Positions 6,714 to 11,212 of a stretch of 11,212 nt of DNA are shown here, in pieces (within the stretch, counting starts at the first letter, position 1; each line of letters begins with the position of its first letter). The notes under the pieces are model-generated. The model saw nothing but the letters and a program-made list of their open reading frames with translations. It was not told the origin of the DNA and did no database searches. A program made the translations under genes and the position numbers. Origin of the DNA: Cloacimonetes bacterium UBA4175 (GTDB lineage Bacteria; Cloacimonadota; Cloacimonadia; Cloacimonadales; Cloacimonadaceae); assembly GCA_002379855.1 (NCBI GenBank), contig DFUX01000009.1, forward strand, positions 13,230 to 24,441, read 5' to 3'.

Positions 6714-8007
6714 GATCATCGGAGCCGGCCTGGCCGGCAGTGAAGCAGCCCTCTGCCTGGCAGAGATGGGTATTTCCGTGAATCTCCTGGAGATGCGTCC
6801 GCTGCGTATGACGCCCGCTCATGGGACGGATCTGGCGGCGGAGTTGGTCTGCAGCAATTCGCTCAAGTCTGACCTGCTGGACACCGCTTCCGGGCTGCTC
6901 AAGGAGGAGTTGCGCCTGCTTGGTTCCCGGCTGCTGCCCATAGCGCGGAGCTGCGCCGTTCCCGCCGGGCACGCCCTGGCTGTGGATCGCCTCCTCTTTG
7001 CCCAAAAGGTGACCCAAACCCTGCAAAACCATCCCCGGATCAGGATAACAAGGCAGGAGGTGACCGAACTTCCCGTCGAATGCAGCATCCTCTGCGCCGG
7101 GCCTTTGGTCTCGGACAGCCTGGCCAGATCGCTTCAGGAGGTGGTGGGGGAGTCCCAGCTCAGCTTCTTTGACGCCATCGCCCCCATCGTGAGCGCGGAA
7201 AGCATAGATTCCGCCAAGGTTTACGCCAAAGACCGCTATGACAAGGGCGAGCCGGACTATCTGAACTGCGCCTTCACCCGAGGGGAATACTACCGCTTTG
7301 TCGATGCCCTGCTGGAGGGCGAACAGCATCAGGCGCGGGAGTTTGAAAACGAGTTCTTCCGCGAGGTGGATTTCAACTACTATGAGAACTGCACGCCGAT
7401 CGAAGAGCTGGCCAGACGCGGCAGGGAGACCCTGCGCCACGGCGTTATGCGCCCCATGGGACTGGAGCGCGACGGAATGAAGCCCTTCGCGGTATTGCAA
7501 CTGAGGGCGGAAAACAAAGACCGCACGGCCTTCAACCTGGTGGGCTGCCAGACCATGCTGCGCTATCCCGAGCAGCAGAGGATTTTCCGCCTCATCCCCG
7601 GTCTGGAGCGGGCGGAGTTCCTACGCTTTGGCTCCATCCACCGCAACAGCTATCTGAACGCGCCCCGGGTTCTGGCCCCTAATCTCACTTTGCGCAACGC
7701 GCGCCACATCTTTGTCGCGGGGCAACTGGCGGGGGTGGAGGGCTATGTGGAGTGCATGGGCACGGGGCTGCTGGTGGCGAAGATCATCGGGGAAGGCATC
7801 GGGATGTTGCCGCCGCAAACCATATTGGGACAGATTTGGCGCCGTCTGATCGACCCCGAGCAAAAGAACTTTCAACCCGTCAATGCCAATTTTGGTATCC
7901 TCCCCGCCCTGGATGACAATGTGCGGGACAAAAAGCTGAAAAAGCAGCTCTACTCAAAGCGCAGCCTGGAAGCGCTGAGAGGCTTTTTGGAAGAGGACGA
8001 TGGCTAA
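6700..8007 (+). CDS. trmFO: TrmFO, methylenetetrahydrofolate-tRNA-(uracil-5-)-methyltransferase
   Basis: FAD- and folate-dependent enzyme that forms ribothymidine (m5U54) in the T-loop of tRNA. The 435-aa length is typical. It has the FAD-binding GAGLAG (8-13) at the N-terminus, the signature AELVCSNSLKS with Cys51, NCTPIEELARRG with Cys231, and the C-terminal GQLAGVEGYVECMGTG. The two cysteines correspond to the pair described as functionally important in the Bacillus enzyme (Cys53 and Cys226). The ATG at 6700 is preferred over GTG 6688, which sits on the GGAGGAG Shine-Dalgarno (6682-6688), although the resulting spacing of 11 nt is long. It overlaps the preceding membrane protein gene by 14 bp. 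Finding trmFO argues against a gammaproteobacterial host, where SAM-dependent TrmA does this job. Confidence 0.97.
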   Translation: MPEIKIIGAGLAGSEAALCLAEMGISVNLLEMRPLRMTPAHGTDLAAELVCSNSLKSDLLDTASGLLKEELRLLGSRLLPIARSCAVPAGHALAVDRLLFAQKVTQTLQNHPRIRITRQEVTELPVECSILCAGPLVSDSLARSLQEVVGESQLSFFDAIAPIVSAESIDSAKVYAKDRYDKGEPDYLNCAFTRGEYYRFVDALLEGEQHQAREFENEFFREVDFNYYENCTPIEELARRGRETLRHGVMRPMGLERDGMKPFAVLQLRAENKDRTAFNLVGCQTMLRYPEQQRIFRLIPGLERAEFLRFGSIHRNSYLNAPRVLAPNLTLRNARHIFVAGQLAGVEGYVECMGTGLLVAKIIGEGIGMLPPQTILGQIWRRLIDPEQKNFQPVNANFGILPALDDNVRDKKLKKQLYSKRSLEALRGFLEEDDG

Positions 8008-8014
8008 AACCCAG

Positions 8015-8035
8015 TTCCGCCTGCCGCCAGCGGAA
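8015..8035 (+). other. Small hairpin in the trmFO-hflX spacer
   Basis: TTCCGC (8015-8020) pairs with GCGGAA (8030-8035) around a 9-nt loop. No T-run follows, so it is probably not a terminator. It may affect mRNA processing or stability between the two genes, or may be chance. Confidence 0.25.
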
Positions 8036-8081
8036 ACAAGGGCGCAAACTGAATTGAATACCCACACTATGAGGATTATAC

Positions 8082-9410
8082 ATGCAATTTGAAGAGAAAG
8101 ACTATCTGGTGGAGGAATACGATCTCGAGCCGGATTCCTGGGAAGATTTAGAACAGGAAGGCAAGACCGCCTTTCTGGCAGCGATTGTCCGCCAGGACGA
8201 GACGGAGAAGGACAGCCAGGCCAGCCTGGATGAATTGGAAAGGCTTGCCAATACCGCCGGCATCGAGGTGCTGGGACGCTATACGCAGAGGCGCAACAAC
8301 CCCGAGCGTGCCAGCTACTTCGGCAAAGGGTTTCTGGAGGAAATCAGCCACCGCATGCACCAGGCCCAGGCGGATTTGCTGATCGTGAACGAGGAACTCA
8401 ACCCCATCCAGCAGCGCAACATCGAGCAAAACTTCAGCATCCGCGTGATCGACCGCACCGAGGTCATCCTTTCCATCTTCCACGACCATGCCCGCACCCG
8501 CGAAGCCAAGCTGCAGGTAAAGCTCGCCGAATTGCAGTATCAACTGCCCCGCCTGCGCCGCCTCTGGGGACACTTCGACAAGGAGCGCGGCTCGGTGCGC
8601 TCCAGCGGAGGTTCCGCCACCCGGGGCATGGGCGAAAAACAGATTGAGATCGACAAACGCCTCATCCGCACCCAGATTCGCCGCATCAAGGAAGAGATTG
8701 CCGCCATTTCCCAGAACAAGGAAACCCAGCGCAAGCAACGCGGCCGCACCAAAAAGATTTGCCTCGTGGGCTACACCAACGCCGGTAAATCGACCCTCTT
8801 CAACGCCCTCACGGAAGCGGATGTGCTGGTGGAGGACAAGCTCTTTGCCACCCTGGATTCCACCTCGCGCCAGCTCAAGCTCTCCACCTCCTTTCCCGTG
8901 GTGATTTCGGACACGGTCGGCTTCATCTCCAACCTGCCCCATCACCTGGTTGCCTCCTTCAGCGCCACGCTCATGGAAGTGCAGGACGCAGACCTGCTGC
9001 TGCATCTGGTGGACGTCTCCGATGAACGCTTCGAATACTACATCGGACAGGTGAACCAGGTGCTCAAGGGATTGGGGGCGGACAAGATTCCACAGTTGCT
9101 GGTGCTGAACAAGACCGATTGCGTGGACAGCATCTTCCTCACCTTTGTCCGCAAACGCTTTCCCGAGGCGCTGCAGATTTGCGCCCTGAAAAAGGATCAG
9201 ATCCCCGAGCTGCTGGAGCGCATCGAAAAGGAACTCTTCCACATCCAGGCGCTCAAGGTGCTGCTGCCTTACGACAGGGGCGGACTGGTCTCCCTCTTGC
9301 ACGACATCGCCGTGGTGCAGGCGGAGGAATACCGCACCGATGGCATCTACATGGAAGTGCTGGTAAATCAGGAGGATATCTACCATATTCAAGAGTATTT
9401 GTTGACATAA
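8082..9410 (+). CDS. hflX: GTPase HflX
   Basis: Ribosome-associated GTPase of the Obg-HflX superfamily that binds the 50S subunit and splits stalled or stressed ribosomes. The 442-aa protein has an acidic N-terminal stretch (residues 1-27, rich in Glu/Asp), the HflX nucleotide-proximal domain with NPERASYFGKG and LIVNEELNPIQQRN, then the helical linker with GGSATRGMGEKQIE (176-189, the usual GTRGPGE segment). The G domain has G1 GYTNAGKST (230-238), G3 DTVGF (277-281), G4 NKTD (343-346) and a G5-like CALKK (367-371, normally SA). The ATG at 8082 has GAGG (8071-8074) 7 nt upstream. It follows trmFO by 74 bp with no terminator between, so cotranscription is likely. Its stop codon overlaps a TTGACA (9402-9407). 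Confidence 0.97.
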   Translation: MQFEEKDYLVEEYDLEPDSWEDLEQEGKTAFLAAIVRQDETEKDSQASLDELERLANTAGIEVLGRYTQRRNNPERASYFGKGFLEEISHRMHQAQADLLIVNEELNPIQQRNIEQNFSIRVIDRTEVILSIFHDHARTREAKLQVKLAELQYQLPRLRRLWGHFDKERGSVRSSGGSATRGMGEKQIEIDKRLIRTQIRRIKEEIAAISQNKETQRKQRGRTKKICLVGYTNAGKSTLFNALTEADVLVEDKLFATLDSTSRQLKLSTSFPVVISDTVGFISNLPHHLVASFSATLMEVQDADLLLHLVDVSDERFEYYIGQVNQVLKGLGADKIPQLLVLNKTDCVDSIFLTFVRKRFPEALQICALKKDQIPELLERIEKELFHIQALKVLLPYDRGGLVSLLHDIAVVQAEEYRTDGIYMEVLVNQEDIYHIQEYLLT

Positions 9411-9425
9411 AGGCTGGGATATAAT
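9399..9425 (+). promoter_or_regulatory. Candidate promoter of the CoA transferase operon
   Basis: A perfect TATAAT lies at 9420-9425. A perfect TTGACA at 9402-9407 is only 12 bp away, too close for ordinary sigma-70; an overlapping TTGTTG (9399-9404) gives a 15-bp spacer. Transcription would start near 9432, about 35 nt before the atoD-like ATG. The left box lies in the last codons of hflX. No terminator separates hflX from the next gene, so read-through is also possible. Confidence 0.4.
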
Positions 9426-9466
9426 TTTCTGCCCCTGATGCATTTATCATAAAGCAAGGAGTAGTT

Positions 9467-10123
9467 ATGTTTAAGCTCATCACCGCTGCGGAAGCCGCAG
9501 CCCTGATCAAGCCTAACAACCGCTTGGCGATAGGCGGGTTTTTAGCTGTGGGTGCGCCCGAGAGCATCATTGACGCGATCGTGGCCGCCGGCATCAAAGA
9601 CCTGCATATGATCGTGATCGCCTCTGACTGGGAAGACCGCGGCGTCGGCAAACTTGTGGCTAACCGCTGCATCAGCAGCGCGCAGGTTTCCCACTTGGGC
9701 ACCAACAAGGAAATTCAAAATCAGATGAACTCAGGCGAGATTAAGATCGAACTCGTCCCCCAAGGCACCCTCATGGAAAGAGTGAGGGCCTTTGGCACTG
9801 GTTTGGGCGGAGTTCTGACCCCCACAGGCCTGGGAACCGTAGTGGAAGAAGGAAAGCAGATCATCAATGTGGATGGAAAAGACTACATTCTGGAAACCGC
9901 CATCCCCAGCGATTTTGCCCTTGTCAAAGCCTGGAAGGCGGACAAGGACGGCAACCTCGTCTATCGCAAGACAGCCCACAACAGCAATCCCATCATGGCG
10001 ATGGCTGGCAGAATCACCATCGCTGAAGTGGACGAGATTGTGGAAACCGGCGAACTTGACCCGGAGGAGATCGTGACTCCCGGCGTTTTCGTTAACTATA
10101 TCGTGGTCAACAAGGAGGTTTGA
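9467..10123 (+). CDS. atoD: Short-chain acyl-CoA:acetate/acetoacetate CoA transferase, subunit A
   Basis: Alpha subunit of a heteromeric class I CoA transferase that moves CoA between short-chain acyl-CoAs and acids such as acetate, butyrate or acetoacetate. The length is 218 aa. It resembles E. coli AtoD along its whole length: IGGFLAVGAPE near the N-terminus (22-32), HLGTNKEIQNQMNSGEI (76-92), ELVPQGTLMERVRAFGTGLGG (95-115, key part VPQGTL), TPTGLGTVVEEGK (118-130), and ETGELDPEEIVTPG near the C-terminus. AAGGAG (9456-9461) lies 5 nt before the ATG. Subunit B follows 1 nt after the stop codon. In a fermenter, the pair could serve butyrate or acetoacetate formation, amino-acid fermentation or energy conservation; the substrate cannot be told here. 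Confidence 0.93.
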   Translation: MFKLITAAEAAALIKPNNRLAIGGFLAVGAPESIIDAIVAAGIKDLHMIVIASDWEDRGVGKLVANRCISSAQVSHLGTNKEIQNQMNSGEIKIELVPQGTLMERVRAFGTGLGGVLTPTGLGTVVEEGKQIINVDGKDYILETAIPSDFALVKAWKADKDGNLVYRKTAHNSNPIMAMAGRITIAEVDEIVETGELDPEEIVTPGVFVNYIVVNKEV

Positions 10124-10124
10124 G

Positions 10125-10772
10125 ATGGCTATCGATAAACGTGCGCAAATCGGAGCCCGCATCGCCAAGGAACTGAAACACGGCGATTATGTGAACCTGG
10201 GCATCGGCCTCCCCACGGAAGCTGCCAACCACATCCCTGAAGGAGTGAGGGTGATCTTCCAGTCTGAAAACGGAGTTATGGGCGTGGGCCCGGCTCCGGA
10301 AGAGGGAGCAGAAGATCATGAAATGATCAACGCCGGCGGCGGTTTCATCACCACCCTGCCGGGCGCTTCGTTCTTCGATTCCGCCACCAGTTTCGGCATC
10401 ATCCGCGGCGGACACATCGACGTCACAGTGCTTGGCGCGCTGCAAGTGGATCAGGAAGGCAACCTTGCCAACTGGATGATCCCCGGCAAGCTGACCCCCG
10501 GCATGGGCGGAGCCATGGACCTCGTCACCGGCGCCAAAAAGGTGATCGTCGCCATGGAACACTGCGACAAGCGTGGCAACCCCAAGATTCTCAAACAGTG
10601 CAATCTGCCCCTCACCGCCAAAGGCAAGGTGAGCCTCATCATCACCGAAATGGCTGTGCTCGAAGTCACACCCAACGGCTTGCTGCTCAAGGAAGTGACG
10701 GAAGGCTTCACAGTCGAGGACGTGGTCAAAGCCACCGAAGCCGAACTGATCATCCCGGAAGGGCTGGCTTAA
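10125..10772 (+). CDS. atoA: Short-chain acyl-CoA:acetate/acetoacetate CoA transferase, subunit B
   Basis: Beta, catalytic subunit of the same enzyme (215 aa). The catalytic glutamate is Glu48 in FQSENGVMGVGP; it forms the enzyme-CoA thioester in this family. Other AtoA-like marks are VNLGIGLPTEAAN (23-35), MINAGGGFITTLPGA, RGGHIDVTVLGALQVD, NLANWMIPGKLTPGMGGAMD and VTGAKKVIVAMEHC. The ATG at 10125 follows a strong AAGGAGG (10112-10118) with a 6-nt gap; this Shine-Dalgarno lies inside the end of subunit A, so the two are translated together and probably assemble from equal amounts. An intrinsic terminator lies 24 bp downstream and closes the operon. Confidence 0.95.
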   Translation: MAIDKRAQIGARIAKELKHGDYVNLGIGLPTEAANHIPEGVRVIFQSENGVMGVGPAPEEGAEDHEMINAGGGFITTLPGASFFDSATSFGIIRGGHIDVTVLGALQVDQEGNLANWMIPGKLTPGMGGAMDLVTGAKKVIVAMEHCDKRGNPKILKQCNLPLTAKGKVSLIITEMAVLEVTPNGLLLKEVTEGFTVEDVVKATEAELIIPEGLA

Positions 10773-10795
10773 GCCCTGCCCCGCAATACGATAAT

Positions 10796-10827
10796 GGCCG
10801 CGGAACTCCTTTCGCGGCCTTTCTATT
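10796..10827 (+). terminator. Intrinsic terminator after the CoA transferase operon
   Basis: Perfect 7-bp all-G+C stem, GGCCGCG (10796-10802) with CGCGGCC (10813-10819), 10-nt loop, followed by TTTCTATT (10820-10827). It stands 24 bp after the stop codon of subunit B. Confidence 0.85.
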
Positions 10828-10904
10828 GATGCTTACACTGTTTAGTTTGCGTTATTACAACAGGATATCTTTTTACCATTTCAACCTTCCTGCTTTATTA
10901 CTTT

Positions 10905-10993
10905 AATCCGTAAATCAGTTAAATCCGTCAATCCGTATAAGATTTGCATGTCGAGTATCATACGGATGAAACGGATTACACGGATTAACGGAT
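10905..10993. repeat. Imperfect inverted repeat built from 9-10-bp ACGGAT units
   Basis: The left arm (10905-10938) carries ATCCGT three times plus one diverged copy (AATCAGT). The right arm (10960-10993) carries the complement, CGGAT, four times at 9-10-bp steps (ACGGATGAA, ACGGATTAC, ACGGATTAA, CGGAT). The arms pair over about 34 nt with a few mismatches around a 21-nt loop. Each arm is thus an internal tandem repeat, and the two are mirror partners. It lies in noncoding DNA after the CoA transferase terminator. Similar ATCCGT/ACGGAT spacer repeats are, as far as I recall, common in several uncultured anaerobic lineages. Function unknown. Confidence 0.75.
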
Positions 10994-11212
10994 ATCGTTT
11001 TGCCCAGTTTTCTGTCTCATGGCTCAACGACACCTTTTCACCGTCCCACACTTCCACGGGCTTTACATGAGAATGACATATTTCAATCTGCATAGATAAC
11101 TTGCTGAAAGCAGATTGGTGCGCCACATTCCGAAGCCAAAAGCCGGATTCCCCTCCTCTCTCCCCTATCGCTATCATTTTGCCCCGCAAAGCGTTATCCC
11201 ATCATCCTTAGG
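10994..11212. other. Noncoding tail with no convincing gene
   Basis: I see no ORF with coding character on either strand. The one frame of any length runs on the minus strand through the ACGGAT repeat and gives a low-complexity product rich in LIRVIRF/LTDLTD. An inverted repeat, CAATCTGC (11084-11091) with GCAGATTG (11110-11117) around an 18-nt loop, is present without a T-run. AAAGCGTTATCCC at 11188-11200 also occurs at 52-64. The stretch may be the upstream region of a gene beyond the window. Confidence 0.5.

Noticed and set aside
8000..8092. 30-codon frame from ATG 8000 between trmFO and hflX
   Set aside because: Overlaps both neighbours, has a poor Shine-Dalgarno and spans a hairpin; product MAKTQFRLPPAETRAQ... 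is unrecognised.
8148..9443. Long open frame on the minus strand opposite hflX (431 codons)
   Set aside because: It lies opposite a clear HflX with all G motifs; the product shows no family motifs and its Gly/His/Gln-rich makeup is that of an antisense shadow of G+C-rich codons.
10881..11189. 102-codon frame on the minus strand in the terminal spacer
   Set aside because: Its C-terminal third is a translation of the ACGGAT repeat (LIRVIRFIRMI, LTDLTDL), and the rest resembles no family I know; most likely noncoding.
1..11212. CRISPR array, tRNA/rRNA gene, insertion sequence, phage or toxin-antitoxin genes
   Set aside because: I looked for regularly spaced repeats, tRNA cloverleaf ends, transposase motifs and small paired genes on both strands and saw none.

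Overview
The window looks like chromosomal DNA of a Gram-negative-type anaerobic bacterium. It has a lipoprotein sensor kinase with FG-GAP-like repeats, a sigma-54 activator, folate-dependent TrmFO, HflX, a malic enzyme and an AtoD/AtoA-type CoA transferase. The gene mix and the ACGGAT-type intergenic repeat remind me of Cloacimonadota or a related uncultured fermenter, but that is a guess from style and not a placement. All eight confident genes lie on the + strand. Coding DNA is G+C-rich (about 60% where I counted) and the spacers are richer in A+T.

Layout. Positions 1-202 are a leader with a hairpin and a possible promoter. A two-component pair follows (203-4014): a membrane-tethered histidine kinase and an NtrC-type response regulator that overlap by 4 bp. 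The 329-bp gap at 4015-4343 is the most interesting part. It contains a promoter-like element that reads both as sigma-54 (-24/-12) and as sigma-70, then about 115 bp of foldable sequence, then a strong intrinsic terminator. This outlines a short RNA or an attenuated leader of about 145 nt. Three copies of a 19-bp palindrome (TGYGGTA-N5-TACCACA) lie in the last 270 bp of the regulator gene and just after it, where enhancer sites of an NtrC-type activator would be expected.

Next comes a run of genes at 4344-9410: a divergent malic enzyme, a UPF0104/YbhN-like membrane protein, TrmFO (overlapping its upstream neighbour) and HflX. The genes are spaced or overlapped as in one or two operons, although their functions differ (carbon metabolism, membrane, tRNA modification, ribosome rescue). 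A TATAAT box in the next gap precedes a two-gene operon for both subunits of a short-chain acyl-CoA:acetate/acetoacetate CoA transferase (9467-10772), closed by an intrinsic terminator. The last 440 bp hold no convincing gene, but contain a long imperfect inverted repeat built from 9-10-bp ACGGAT units and a second small inverted repeat.

Working model (inference): the kinase senses an envelope signal and phosphorylates the regulator. The regulator then binds the 19-bp palindromes and activates the promoter at about 4100, producing a short structured RNA and/or controlling the malic enzyme operon. The regulator, its binding sites, the promoter and the RNA would form one compact local circuit.
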